Shown: positions 1 through 12,933, counted from the stretch's first letter. The stretch is DNA of 64,000 bases from Canna indica (GCA_034359265.1 CP136890.1:92343501-92407500); one strand, 5' to 3'. Program-made: numbers and translations. The notes: a model not told the origin generated them from the letters alone.

Positions 1-1011
1 GAGAAAGAAAACAATTTGCTAAATCAAATATTATATTGTCTATAATATCTTTAATTGGATGTCATATAGCCTACACAGATGTGCAAGAGAACCACAAAAA
101 CCTACAGTTGACAGAGAAAATTACTTTAATATACTAACTATAAACTCAGAAATATTGATATTAGACAAAATGGTAATAGTTATGAAATTCCATGTTGAAC
201 TAATTAGAATAGTTATAAAATGCATGAAGTTGCTCAAGATATGCACATATCTAGGCAATGCTTAATCTGAATAGTGATCCTTCAAAGCTTCAACATAAAG
301 AGGAAGGTCATGTCTACAAAACTAAGTTTGTTGGAATTTCTATCCTACACAAGATCGAATGGAAGTCGACAGGATCCAACCTTAAGAAGGAAGGGAGAAC
401 ACCCTTGGTCTCTGAGAATTGAAGTAGGAGGCGATGGCTCTTGACAGCAATCTCCTCAGGCAGCGGCGACTTTGCTTGCAATTAGGAGTTTAGGACTTTA
501 TGGAAAGATGTACCAAAGAGAGCAGATGTATAAATTCAATTGTGACTTGATTTGGTCAAGGTTACTCAAGTAAAAAAAAACATATTGTGACTTGTATTGG
601 ACTATGCCAGTGCACTGCTCCTACAGGACGGATCATGATCCAAGTCCAATCGGGCCCCATGTTTAGCCTGCTTCTGATCCAGGTCATAGTTGGGATAATA
701 GGACTCCGGATCCTACAATATTGTGATTTCAACAAAATTGCTAAAAACAATAGTTCGCATATTCTTTTGTGATACTTTAAGAATAGAATGATCACAAATA
801 AACAAGTGCATGTCATAATAAAAATAATAACAAAAAATTCAACAAACATAAGGAGGAAAGTTACAGTACAAGACAGTTTACCCTGTAGATATTGTTCTCT
901 TATTAACTAAAGGCTAATGAAGCTTCTAGACAATGACAAATAATAATACACCAGGCAAAAGCTATAGTTGAAGTCTGCAAAGAAAGGAATCATAGAGAAA
1001 CAAACACTTAC

Positions 1012-1938
1012 AATCATCCACTGGCACCTCAATGCTACATCCCTAATAGTCTTCCGAGGCAAGCTGGCTGCTATTTTGGTGTACTTCTGTATACTTGTTT
1101 CATGAGAAAATCTGTAGTCCACAAACAAAAAATTGAAATTGGAACCAAAGTAAGAACAACCAAAGTTGTAGATGAAAGGTCACAAATCTGAAGGAGTGCT
1201 AATGGAAAAAACTGAAACAAATAAACAAGCTTACGTCGATTTGTAAACACCAAAATAATCACACATAACAGGAGAAATGAGTTTGAACTTTGAAGTATAG
1301 ATTGATAACACAAGAAAGACAACAGAAGGCCAAATTCTGCCTAGAAACATTTAAGTACAAAAACAAAGAGTTGTGCAATGCATAAAATGTTCATCAGTTT
1401 TGAGGATATATGTATAAAAACATTGAAGGTGTTTCCTTTCTTCAAAAGAAGAGGACACTTTAAGCTTTTCATTCTAGTCTCGAATCATCCAAAAACTTTT
1501 TTCTTGTGTGAACTAGAATATTGCATCGCCATTCTCCATAATAATAACAGAAAAGAAACTAGCTAGGTTGCAGGAAACTATGGAATAGGAGCCATTATAA
1601 GCAGATATCATTACATACTCAATTAGGCCTCTGTTCAATGTTTCCACTTCTTCTGGTAACCAATATGCTGGTGACCCTGACACATGTGGAAACCTAGGCA
1701 GTGGTTCCTGAAGAATAGATCCTGATGGAGTAGCGCAATTGATTATGCCAGAGCCAGAAGACATAAATATGCTGGCTATGCTGCTGCCGGCATCCAAACT
1801 GGGTATGTCGCCAGGAATCATCCCTGCGGAGTTATCTACAGCAGCTGACTGGAAAGAGACCATTCGAGGATGATAAAATGAAGAATTCATGCTCTGCTGG
1901 TAAGAACTATTGTTAGAATCAGCTGCCATCTTATGCAC
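1012..1938 (-). CDS. DUF3755 / SANT-like nuclear protein, N-terminal exons (partial)
   Basis: Two coding exons are visible. Exon 1 runs 1938 (or 1929) down to 1619 and exon 2 runs 1111 to 1012. The first starts MHKMAAD; the ATG at 1929 (MAAD) is an equally good start. Exon 1 ends at GA|GTATGT and exon 2 begins after CTACAG, so the joined reading is LPEEVETLNRGLIE-F-SHETSIQKY, followed by the block KIAASLPRKTIRDVALRCQW. This matches the SANT/Myb-like core of plant DUF3755 proteins, in which a variable Ser/Asn-rich N-terminus precedes a W-EE--L--GL helix and the RDVALRCRWM helix. Exon 2 ends at a GTAAGT donor. I could not find the following Lys-rich exon, so the 3' half lies beyond position 1 or in exons I cannot recognise. 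The molecular function of the family is not established; a DNA- or chromatin-associated role is inferred from the SANT-like fold. Confidence 0.72.
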
Positions 1939-2511
1939 TATGAAGGCGCTTTATCACGCACTGCCAATATTTACTCTACATCAGCAACTAAAACAAGCTC
2001 AAGATATCGCTGTTTCACTTCTGTGAAGATTCAGCCAGCACCAACAACAGCAAATTCCGACCCGAGTCTAGATTGCCAACAACTTTGCGTAAACTGCACC
2101 TGAGATCAAATACCTCCGAGACTCAACAACAGCGTCCTTCCATGCAAAAATACCCAGAGAAATGGCGTCAGTAAAATTCAAAAGAAGATAACTTTTTTTT
2201 CAATAGAGTTTCAAATTCCAAAATACGATCAGCTTCCACAGACAAAACCTTATCAACTGAGAGTCTCAAATAGAAAAAGTCGATCAGATTCCAGAAACAA
2301 ACCAAATAAAAAACCAAAAAAATCAATCTGATTGAATTAGACTTCAAAAAATAAATCGCTTTTCATACTTCACAATGATCAAAACCCTAAACTCAGCCCA
2401 TAAGCTCCAGAGAAACGCACAAAAAGAACCCAAATCCCCCAAAGAATGCCCACCAAAGCAAAAAGGGAACAAATTATAAGCATAACAAAATGACAAGTTT
2501 CGGATGCTCAC

Positions 2512-2690
2512 TGTCTCCGGCACAAACCAGCGGCTCTTCCTCCCATCGAGGGGCACAAACAACGAAAAACTACCAAGATTCGAAGCTTTTACTCCTTTCT
2601 CTATGCCGCTCTACTCTTTTCTCCTCTCCAATGGATAGTCGCAGAAAAGGTCCCTCCTTTTCCAAGAACGGAGATCGACAATAACGGATC
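2512..2690 (-). other. Putative 5' UTR exon of the DUF3755 gene
   Basis: The minus strand here is CT/GA-rich, has no long conserved reading frame and ends at a good donor (ACA|GTGAGC at 2511-2506). It lies about 570 bp upstream of the first coding exon, as expected for a leader exon followed by a 5' UTR intron. The short open frame through it (2344-2562) is not recognisable as protein. Position of the transcription start is inferred only. Confidence 0.35.
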
Positions 2691-2699
2691 TTTCAAGTT

Positions 2700-4800
2700 C
2701 GAGACTAGGAGTGCGAATCTTGACACTAGAATTTGATGCCGACCTTGCCTTCCCTTCCCCACCGCCCTTTTTTGCTTTTTTACCCCCTCCTTCTCAAATC
2801 TTCATCCTTTTGTCGCCACTATCTCTCCACCTCCTCTTTAGCTTCCCCTCGTACGATCGATCGCGCTCTTCTTCCTCCTCTCCGCTCACCGCGAGATCAG
2901 GTTTCTGGCAACAAGGGAAGTGCCCATCCCGTTCCGCTTCCACCCTCGCCTTCTTTAGTTAAAGATGCGGATCGCAATCGCCCCTCAATTCTACGGTTAT
3001 TTACGATCTGCATGTCCCTTTGGCGGCAAAGTGTCAAGTTCTAACGTAGACAGGTGGCTCGATCAAGGCCATTGGATCCACCTCCTTCAAAGAACCGGCC
3101 TTGTAATTTATGGAGGACCGATCGGACGGCTCAGATCGGCCGAGTTCGTTGCCCTGCAGAGGGAATCTCGAATCTTCACCGTACCATCAAAACATTTTGT
3201 TAAAGTGAAGGTCCCCCCAATTGCTCAAGATTCTTCGACCTGCCCCTCCGCATCTTGCTCCGACATTACCCGCCTCGTGATTCGGCTCGCCGCGAGGCCC
3301 ACATTTACCACCAATAGGTGGATGCGTGGGTGAGGCGGCTGTACCGGTCGGGAATTTCCTCTATGTAGTACAAAACGGGTGTAGTACTATAAGTCATAAC
3401 GGTTTGGTGACCGGAATCTTTTCGCTCAACGACCGCGGACAGCAGCGCTGTAGCGGTCGATATTTTAACTCCACAACGCCGCCACCTTTTCCCCAAAGGA
3501 GAGCAATGCCGGATCCGCTATAACCCACGGCGTATAGAAAGCCCTCACCTCGAATTCTCACCGCGGCCACGTGTCTCTGACCGCCTCTGCCGCAGCATGC
3601 AGTCCGTGCGCGCGGTGGGGTGGCTTGGACGATCCGGAGACGGCATTTCCCAATTGGGGCAGGGACGGATATAAGTACATAAGAGACAGGCTCGAGCGAG
3701 GGTTGGAGGGAACAGCGACAGGCGCCAGTGGACAGAGGACACGTGTGAGGAGTCTATTGGGAGAGAATGGCGGCAGAAGGGGGTGGCGTTGGACCGTGAC
3801 ATGGCATTCCACGAGGGGGTTCACCTAAAAAGTAAAAAAAGAGGGAATAATAAAGATGATGTGACCCACTAATCGTACTTGCGTCGCAGATATTATAATA
3901 TTAAGATTTAAGAGAGAGGAAAAGGACCGCGTTGGTTACGAGCTGAGAAATCGGAAGGGCATATGTCAAATTCCACGTGGCAGAACGCTGCGGGAGCAAT
4001 TTGCAATTTCTAACTATATAAATAAATTGTTGTTTGTTATTGTGTTAAAGCAAAATTGTGGAAATGTTCTTTAGAGTTTAGATTACTAAATTTGCTAAGC
4101 AGCCCTGTTGAGTAATAACATATAATAACCGAAGAAAGGAAGTGTGTCTTGTTCATGTGTCTTCTTCTGCTCGCTTCCATGGCTTTATCCGAGCAGAGCT
4201 CAAGTGCCGTGAGTCATCTCCATGGCTTTTGGCCATCACCACCTCTCCTTCTGTTGCACTTTTCGATTAATTTAAGCCTCCATTTCTGCAGCCGTCATCA
4301 CCCATCTCAGTACAGTAGCTAGACATCGGCTTCCATAACCAATTAATGCATCTCTGTAATGACCTCCGACTAGTCTTTAGCCCTTTACAATAAGAAAAGG
4401 AGCAAGTTGCGGTCGCAGACACTGGTGAGCAGATGAACAAATTGCCATTGTGGAATGTGGAGGCAGCATTTGTCGCTGCGCTGGACTTGCGACATGGATT
4501 ATTTTATCATCGCACGTGGAAAAAGTAGTTTTGTTCGGAGATGGCTCCAGCCGTCGCAATCACGGTATTTTTACCAAACTAATAACTACGTCACACGTGA
4601 CTTCCATGTGCGCGACCATTAAGTAATGATCCGAGTTAAATTATGACGTGACCATGTGAATCTATCATGTCGGCCCGCCGTTAGAACTTATTAACAGTAG
4701 GAATCTAAATTCAAATATTCATGAGAATATTTATCACATTTTTTAATTAAGTTTTGATGAGTTTGTTTATTTTTTCTTTTTATTCAGTATTTGTGCTAAT
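2700..4800. other. GC-rich intergenic region upstream of the DUF3755 gene
   Basis: No reading frame here resembles a known protein; the overlapping short frames near 3545-3828 are compositional. Three G-box-type cores (CACGTG) occur at about 3566, 3740 and 3973, which fits promoter DNA. A TATA-like ACTATATAAAT at about 4012 is followed by no recognisable gene on the plus strand. The stretch 4020-4800 is ordinary AT-richer spacer. Confidence 0.35.
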
Positions 4801-4819
4801 CTAATTTTTTTTTCAAAGA

Positions 4820-5028
4820 AAAATTACCTTAAGCAGGGTCATTCTCCACTTGATTGTAGGGTGAAAGATGCAGAGGGCCGTTGGACTTGCATTCCTCGTC
4901 TACAACCAAGTAGGGATATATTCCCCTATGAAGATTGTCAATATTATTTAATCTCTCGGGATCCGGTACATGCACATTGTCTTGCTTACAATGAGTGTCA
5001 ATTTTTTAAAATAAAAAACTCTCTTTAG
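4820..5028 (+). other. Unexplained open exon-like stretch, about 65 codons, Cys-rich
   Basis: A plus-strand frame from about 4823 to a TAG near 5026 is open for roughly 65 codons. It follows a pyrimidine-rich tract (TTTTTTTTTCAAAG) that could act as a splice acceptor. The predicted peptide contains KDAEGRWTCIPRL, FPYEDCQYYLISRDP and AHCLAYNECQFF, a balanced non-repetitive composition unlike the shadow frames around it. It abuts the 3' end of the LINE. I do not recognise the family. It may be a captured or eroded exon, or chance. Confidence 0.25.
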
Positions 5029-5061
5029 CTAACATAGAATTGTATCTAGAGTAGACAAACA

Positions 5062-5194
5062 CACGCTACAAAAGAAAACGTCTTCTATGATCTCCAAAGT
5101 GGTCGCACAAATCCGTCGCAGAACCGTCACAATCGACGACGGGAACTCTGCGATTGCAAAATGGCCATCGTAGAAGCCCTAATTTCTAGTAGTG
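5062..5194. mobile_element. CACTA-type MITE (133 bp) in the LINE 3' end
   Basis: The right end reads TTTCTAGTAGTG and the left end CACGCTAC, a one-base variant of the CACTA terminus. Subterminal sequences are inverted relatives (CTTCTAYGAT near both ends). It is flanked by a 3-bp duplication ACA (5059-5061 and 5195-5197), the TSD length of CACTA elements. The right terminus is almost identical to that of the 7.1-kb CACTA element at 47456-54560, so a related transposase may have mobilised it. No coding capacity. Confidence 0.7.
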
Positions 5195-8100
5195 ACAGGA
5201 GAGAATAGAGACTTCTTGGAGTTATCAGAAACTATCTTCATCAAGCCTTCTTTAGCCAAATTGTGAGCATCCATATTCCTGATTCTACTAATATGAGACC
5301 ATTCAATGAAGTCAAAGAATTTAGCAGTATTATTTATCTCATTTGTCAGATCTTTTAAGTACCAAGGAGGCTTGTATCTCTTTTCCAGAATGTTTATGGC
5401 TCTTAGGCAATCAGAAAAGACCTTTAGATGTTTAATGTTCAAAGCCTTTGCTTTTATAACACCCATCCATATGGTCCAAAGCTCAGTCGAGAGAGGATCG
5501 ATCTAGAGCATTCATGTAGCTGAAACAGCTATAAGCCATACTTCCATTCTCATTAAAAATGCAAAAATCAAGACCTATAGAGTTACATTCACTAAGTCAG
5601 GCAGCATCACATAATACCATATGAGGTTTTAGCTTTCTCTGGTCCATTTCATTAGCACTGGTGGTGTTTGAACTATTACAATCATTTTTGAATCTCATAG
5701 CTTTGTTACTTACAACATTAGTGTCTCTGATATGCTCAGTGAATTTGGACAGATTCAATTATGCTAAGGATTTATAGAACAAGGCATTAATGGTTGAGCC
5801 TTTCCCATTAAACACTTAACTATTTTTGTTCTTCCATAGGTTTCATAATCCTGCAGCAATTAGAGCAAGTAAAGTTTCATAATCCTTCTTTTTTAGACTC
5901 CCACCTTCCTTAAACCGCAGTCCACTATGCCAGGATCTTTTGAACTTGAACTTACATTTGCATTCTAATTCAACCTTGAGCCACAAATCCTTGGCAAAAG
6001 AACGGTCAAAAGGTATATGATTGATATTGTCAATATATTTTTCATAGACATAGCAATGATGATTTGAAAACTTACAAAATTTGGATAAGTATTCAGAACT
6101 CGGCAGCTTGCCCAACACAAGTTTTCAAACAAATAATTTAATTTTAAGAACCACTTTTAAATTCAAAGATTTGATCTCCTCTGCACACTGTAAGTCCTTT
6201 GATTTCCTCTCTTTCCTTCAAGTAGTTGTAAACAATTTTGCAAGAGAGCTTCCCTTTGTCATTAAGTGCCCAAATCCACTTGTCACATTTGTTGTTCCTT
6301 GGTATGAAGATTTGTTCTATTTTTTTCACAAGTTCATAACCAAATAAGATTTGCAAAGCATCACTCTTCCACATTCCCTCTTCTATAAGCTCATTTACTG
6401 TTTCTATATTGCTTATCAATGATGCATTGACGAAAGTAGGTCATCTGCTTAGTGGAATGCAATCTATCCAGGGGTCATTCATCAAGTTAGCATTTTTTCC
6501 ATTGCATATTTTGATTTTTAGTCCAAGTCTGAGCTTCTTGATGGCATAGAATAAACTTTTTGAGGCCCAGTAAGATTTCAGCTTGGGTTTTCATTCCAAG
6601 GATGAAAACTTTCATTTCTGGCAATGATTAACTTTGACCATATGTATTCTTTTTTGTTTAGTACCGGAATCACTCTATTGGCATGAATGGAATACTTTAG
6701 GATACCAAGATCCTTAATACCTAATCCTCCATCCTTCTTGCTCTTTGTCAAGGTCTCCTAGCTGACCAGATGAATAGCATTCTTCTTCTTGCTAGAGTTC
6801 CAAAAGAAACTCCTAACTGATCTTTTGTACTTATTGATAACTCCATTATTTATCCATGTTGTAGACAAGGAGTGCACAAGCATAGAATTGATAACTGAGT
6901 TAATTAACACTGTCTTACCAGCATGAGATATGTACTTGCTTGCTCAATTTTCAATCATGCTGGAGGCCTTTTCAAGAATCATACTCTGAAGATTCTGATT
7001 TAGTTTTCCCTTGTCAATGTATATGCCATGATGTTTCATAGGAAGTGTGCCCTATTTAATATTGAAAATGCTACAGACTTCAGCTTTTACAGTTGGAGAA
7101 AAATAGCTAGGAAAGATTACTTCTGATTTTGTGCTATTGACTTTTTGATTTATGTAGCTACAATAGGTATTCAATATTTCCTTCATCTTCAAACATGTAC
7201 TTTTATTGCTTTTCACAACTATTAAGATGTCATCCGCAAAGAAAAGATGACTAACTGAGATGTTTTTATACATAAAAGCTTTGATTTCACCCTTTGAGAC
7301 AACATCTTTAATGAGTAAGGACAATAATTCCTGCATCATGATGAAGAAATAGAGGGATAAAGGATCCCCTGTCTAACACCCTTATAGCTTTTAAAATAAG
7401 CTGAATTGAATCCATTTATAAAGCAGGTGAAATTTGAAGAGCTCAGACAAGCTTGAAGCCATTTTCTCAGTTTCTCGGGGAAATTCATGAACTCCCAAAT
7501 TTTTCCTAAAGCAAGCCAAGATACACGGCCAAATGCCTTTTCCATATCTAACTTCAAGATGAAATAAGGCCTCTTTCTTTTGGATCTCTGAATGATGTTG
7601 GTCATCTCTGAAATCATTAGAATATTATCATGGAGATTTCTACCTTTTACAAATGTCATATGTTCACTTGAAATTAGAGGCCTAATAAACTGCTTGTATC
7701 TATTTACAAGGATTTTTGCCAGTATTTTATAGATCACATTGCACAAGGCAATTGGTCTATAATCAACAATTCTTCTAGCATTGTCTGTTTTTGGAATGAA
7801 GATTAAACATGTTCTTCCCCATGATTCATGAATGGTACCATAACTATGAAACTCTTCAATGGCTGACATGAGAGAAAACTTGATGTTGTCACAGATGTTT
7901 ATGTAAAACTCCAAATTATAACCATCTGGCCAGGGGCTTTACCCCTTCCCAGACCATTAATAGCATTGTAAATCTTTTTTTCAGTAAATTCATTGATCAG
8001 CTGAGAGTGATTGACATTTGGTATTCTGTTCCAGTTTAATCTGCTGATGATGCTCAAATTCATATTGTTATATGTTTATCTACGCCAAAGGTCCTTGTAT

Positions 8101-9246
8101 CATCTAGCAAATTCCTTCACCATCATAACTGGACCACTTATTAATTTATCATTCAGTTCAATCTTAGTAATAGCATTCCTTCTTTTTCTGAATTTTACCA
8201 AATTCTGAAAAAACTTAGTGTTTTTATCATTATGTTCCATCCATGAAGTCCTAGCTTTAGACCACAACTTAATGTGGATTTGTCTATTGTAAGCCATAAT
8301 CTTATTAGCTAAACTTCTCATCTGCATTTGGTCTTGAACATTGCTAATCCTTTCTTTAAGCTTTTTCTCAAGTGATCCAATCTTCTCTTTATTGAATTTA
8401 ACAAGACTTATTCCTAAGTTAGCCAAATTATCTTCAAAAGATGTCATCACAAAGAATGAATTCCTTTCAGCTTTAAAAGTTTCCCTGATTAGGGTGTGGA
8501 CTTCATCATATTCAATCCAGTGGAGCTCGAAGTTGAACTTCTTTTCAGGATTTGAAGGGAGACTCTTTGGCCTAGTATTGATCAAGAGAGGCCTATGATT
8601 TGAAGCTACTCTCTCCAAATGATATACATTGGTTCTATCAAACATTGATAACCATTCACAATTAGCATAAAACTTATCTAACTTGGCTGAAATTCTTTTG
8701 CTACCCAGTCTGTTGTTACACCAGATGTATTGAGGCTCTTTGAATTTGAGGTCAATTAAATTCTGCTCAACACAACATTCCTTCATAGCAGATATGGAAT
8801 TCTCAAGTATGAAAGGGTTTCCACCCATTTTGCCAATTTGGCAGTCAACACAATTAAAATCTCCACCAATCAGCCATGGAATATTATCAGTATCAATGTA
8901 TTTAAGGAAGTCCCACAATAACTTTCTTTCTCCACTGTTATTACTGGCATAAATGCCAGTGAATAACCAGGGTTTGGAATCTCTTCTACTCACTACCACA
9001 TGGATGGCTTAACTGTATCTGAAGACCTCCTTTACATTATATATATCAGCTTTCCAAGTGAAAATTATGCCCCCAGACCTGCTATTTCCATGTATGTATA
9101 ATCTTGTCCATTTATCCTCCTCAAGGTGAGTTTCAACTAAGAGCACAAATTCTGAAGAGTGCATATTCAATAGTGGTCTTATGTAATAACAAGCACTTAC
9201 CTTGAGACCCAGGCCCCCTGATATTCCATAGTAGCATCTTCATCAT
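5195..9246 (-). pseudogene. LINE ORF2 (endonuclease-RT-RNase H), decayed
   Basis: The frame starts at ATG 9246 (MMKMLLWNIRGPGSQGK), typical of plant LINE ORF2. The apurinic endonuclease region reads through 8999-8100 with GGDFNC and SNHRPLL motifs. The RT region (7914-7052) holds DYRPIALCN, KLDMEKAFGRVSW, GVRQG and the catalytic HLFFADDIL. A degenerate HCCH zinc-binding region follows (6419-5843), then the end of an RNase H domain (5466-5179, SHISRIRNMDAHNLAKEG). Breaks: a frameshift near 9170, an in-frame stop near 9010, a frameshift at about 7352 immediately after GVRQG, and multiple stops between 7052 and 6419 and between 5843 and 5466. The FADD box itself is intact. The enzyme copied LINE RNA at nicked targets in its active ancestor; this copy cannot. 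Confidence 0.9.
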
Positions 9247-9259
9247 AGTTCCATTATAT

Positions 9260-9692
9260 TCAAATCTTCTTTATCCCCACTTGATGGTCCTCCATCAGTT
9301 TCATGGCTTTGATGTCATTTGAGAATCTCTTTTTTTTTGCCTTATTCTGCTTGAGATTAAAAGGAAAAGAATTAACTTGAACTTGCTGAGAAAGAGACTT
9401 TCTAACTCTTGGATTTTTATTTTGTGACTTAGTAAAGATCTCAGTATCAATTTCATCTGGCATTGGGTGATCCTTTTCTTTAATTTTGCTGGCAGTCACT
9501 GCAAAAGTATCAGTGAGTTTCCTGTGTAGTAGCTCCAAGTTCTGACTTGATGATCCTACTTCAATCTGGACTTGCACTGGCTCTATACGAGCAGCCTTAA
9601 ATTCCAAGTTCTGCACAATCCTAGGTTCTTTAGATTTGCCTTTGTCAAGTCCTTTTCCTATAGAGGGGTTCTTTTTGGACTGAGGCTTCTCA
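9260..9692 (-). pseudogene. LINE ORF1, C-terminal part
   Basis: The Lys/Gln-rich, low-complexity reading from about 9692 to the stop at 9260 (ends EDHQVGIKKI) lies directly upstream of ORF2, whose ATG is at 9246. That is the spacing expected between LINE ORF1 and ORF2. The first residues of the open frame (from 9754) come from the inserted MULE terminus and are not LINE sequence. The domain-bearing part of ORF1 is at 20653-21857. Confidence 0.75.
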
Positions 9693-9701
9693 TTTACATT
9701 C

Positions 9702-10060
9702 GGGAAAATACCTAAATATAGCATGTACTTTGACATTTGTCTCAATTGTAGCATATACTTTTATTTGTCTCATTTGTATACATGTACTAAAATATTTGTT
9801 TCAATTATGGCCTGTCGTTTAATTTCCGTCGGGAGCTTCGTTAAACTGACGACGTGGCATGTACGTTGACCTGTATAAAAAAAACTATTTTTTATTATGT
9901 TATTAAACCCATTCGCCATGTCATCCCGGGTCCCACCTTATTTAATATTAAAGAATGGGTCCCACCTCTCTCTCTCTCTGGTGTCCAGCCCGAACGCCTT
10001 CGTCGTCTCTCAGGCTCATTCTTCCGTTGCCGACAGCTTCACTACGGATCGGAAATGCCT
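9702..10060 (+). repeat. Left TIR of the MULE-like element (outer part)
   Basis: This is the inverted copy of 20240-20652. It holds a short CT tract (about 9966-9979) where the right arm has a long GA tract. It ends in the gypsy TSD TGCCT (10056-10060). The bases ATG at 10055-10057 are the start of the RALF-like frame that resumes at 18598. Confidence 0.8.
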
Positions 10061-10092
10061 TGTCACACCCTAATTCAGGGTCGTGTGATCAG

Positions 10093-10700
10093 CCAGGGTC
10101 TACATACTACCTTACTACCTACACTGACCAACGAGAAATCGGAACACATCGAATAAAAAGAAACCATAATGCAGCTTTATTTGAAATTTCAAAAGTTCAC
10201 AATTATTTTTGAAAAAGGAAAGAGTAGCTAACATCATCACAACTGAAACATCTCAAGTTCAAAGTTGATTACAAACTTTAAAAGACAACAACTAGCAGTG
10301 TAGGAAAATGACAACAACTAGACAACTAGACTATGACTATAGGACGCCGCTACTAGATTGGCACCATCGTCTACCCTCCAACTGCACCATGGCCAGGGTC
10401 TACATACTACCCTGAAGCCTACTACCTACACTGACCAACCAAAAATCGGAACACATCGAATAAAAAGAAACCACAATGCAGTTTTATTTGAAATTTCAAA
10501 AGTTCACAATTATTTTTGAAAAAGGGAAGAGTAGCTAACATAATCACAATTGAAACATCTCAAGTTCAAAGTTGATTACAAACTTTAAAAGACAACAACT
10601 ATCAGTGTAGGAAAATGACAACAACTAGACAACTAGACTATGACTATAGGACGCCGCTACGAGATTGGCATCACCGCATGCCCTCCAACTGCACCATGAC
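10093..10700. repeat. Tandem duplication, about 300-bp unit, in the gypsy 3' LTR
   Basis: Both units begin CCAGGGTCTACATACTACC (10093 and 10393) and continue through the same CAACTAGACAACTAGACTAT segment to CCAACTGCACCATG. The second unit has a small extra segment after its start. The two units differ by only scattered substitutions. Confidence 0.85.
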
Positions 10701-10808
10701 GCCAAGCCTCAACTCATTGATCATGCTCTGCAAAACAAAAAGAAATAAATCGTGAGTCCACATGGGACTCAGTGAGCGGTTCTTCGAACCTCCACACAAT
10801 CCCCAAAT

Positions 10809-10810
<2 letters not shown>

Positions 10811-10878
<68 letters not shown>
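10811..10878. repeat. (AT)n(GT)n compound microsatellite
   Basis: An uninterrupted AT run passes directly into a GT run ending near 10878. Confidence 0.9.
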
Positions 10879-10879
<1 letters not shown>

Positions 10880-12933
10880 AAGCAAAATATAAAGTTTTAG
10901 GAATCTAAATTACTGCTGATATGGCAACCGACCCTTAGGGTCGTACTGTGCAGACCACACCTACATTTCACCGGCTATAACAGCCCCAACTATGCCACAT
11001 AGCACCCGGCCCTCAGGGCCTGTTCATGCATTAGTGGTTTGGCTATAACCCCACGCAAAATAACAACCTACTGGTCGTTCAGGCCACATAGCATATAAAT
11101 GAATCAATAAGATCTCCGGGCCATCGACTTGGATGGTCTACTAGTCTCTGGACACCAACTGGGGTAGGGATAGCTAGTCCCACCCAACTGGGGTCTGACA
11201 CCAAGCGGGCTCGCTGGTGCATCTCAAGACCCAAATCACTGGCCGAGTCAAGCATTGGTCATTTTCGACTATCCATGCTTCTCGGCAGACCATCGCAAGC
11301 ACATCACATAATCAAAATATCATAGAGTTTTCTTATATACAGCTCGGGCAGTTGCCCGCATCCGGCCCTAGCCCGGCCTGTAGGGTCAACAATTTAATGT
11401 TACCCTTCCGAAGACGTGTACACCTAATAATTCTAGGTTTCAAAAATGACTACAAGAAATCTTAGAAGTTGTGTCATCCACTAGCTAAGTTTCCGTATCT
11501 AATATACATCTTATAATGTCCTACATGTCGACTAGCGTCATACGCTATCTTGGTTGAAGAACTACGTGTCCCAGACTTGGAATTTCATCCATTAACAACA
11601 CCGGACAACATATAAGATATTATGAATTTACTTCACAACAACTACTATGTATAGCCACATAATTCAATGATAAGAATTTAAATTCTGCATTAAGTAATAA
11701 ATTACCTAGCATGGTAAAACATCAAGTAAATTCGACAAGGAATATATTATCTAGCATGGTAACAAATATCACCACATTTCATAATTTAAGGAGGAAGGGT
11801 CTAAGGATGGTTGCTATCCTACCATTCCTCTAATTACATGCATCAATATAGTAGCCTTCTATAGTTAGAGTCTTACCTAGGTGTCATCGTGTTTCTAATG
11901 CTTGAGTACTCTAACCATGAGATTTAACTTCTACAGTTCACCATCTCCCTCCCCCTTGCTCGGTCGAGCCTTGAACAAGGCATGCCTTACTCGGCCGAGC
12001 CTCCTAGGGTAGGAATAAAAGGGAGGGACCAACTCCAACCCTAATACCTTGTCTCCGACCTATCCTAATCAACACGTTGATCAAGTCATCCCCCCTATGC
12101 TCGGCCAAACCAAGATCATGAAGTTTTATTTTGCTTGGCCGAGCCTATTAGGCCTTAGGGGAAATGAATTTCAATCATCACGTTCAAACAACAAACTACG
12201 AACACACTCGACATGGATTTAAGATCGTCCGAAGGGTTCTATATCCGTCAAGGGAATTGGGGAAAATTTTGACAAGACCTCTCCCCTTTTCCCTTGATTC
12301 TGCAGCCCCTAAAAGTCGAGAATCCGACAAGAAAACTACGAGATCTGACGACTAACGACTCAAAACAGTGATAGAAAAACCAAGATGCCAAGATCGATGG
12401 AAACTCACGAGAAAACAATACCTAGCAGTCCTAGGGGTTCGGCTACCGGCCACCCCCAATCCACCGAAATCAATCACTCATTTTTGCTTGAGGAAGAAGA
12501 AGAATCGAACACTAACGATCTCGACTCTTCCGACGACGACTAGATCTCCGGCGTCGACCAAGATCTCTCCTCCCTCTTTTCCCCTTCTCCCTTGCTCAGG
12601 CTTTGTGCGGCTCGTAGATGAGCATCACGGCTCAATGATGAGGGATTTTATTCCCTCATCTACACTGACTTAATTGCCCCCTTACACAACTTAACCTTGA
12701 CTCGACTCAGTCCGAGTCCGACTTGGGTTCCGACTCTATCCGCAACATGAGTCAATCTTAACTCAATTAAAGCATCAATGCATAAAAGGAAAGGGTCATT
12801 TAACCAAATTTAAACTTCATACTTTATTAGTCGAGTCATACCTTCTACTCGAGACGATTCCGAGGCTCGACTCGACTAACCCGGGTCCAGCGCGCTGCAC
12901 AAAAATAGATTTTTATATTAGGAAATGGGTCTT

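Larger units (their letters stand above)
5030..9701 (-). mobile_element. L1-type LINE, 3' portion (ORF1 end, ORF2, 3' region)
   Basis: This is the larger half of a LINE on the minus strand. Its 5' half resumes at 20653-21950 on the other side of the MULE-like insertion. Order on the minus strand is ORF1 C-terminus, then ORF2 with endonuclease, reverse transcriptase, zinc-finger zf-RVT-like and RNase H regions. Together the halves are about 6 kb, normal for a plant L1-clade LINE. The 3' boundary and poly(A) are not clear; the element fades near 5030. Confidence 0.85.

Noticed and set aside
3545..3828. Overlapping frames on both strands in the GC-rich region
   Set aside because: Three overlapping frames of nearly equal length with no family resemblance are compositional.
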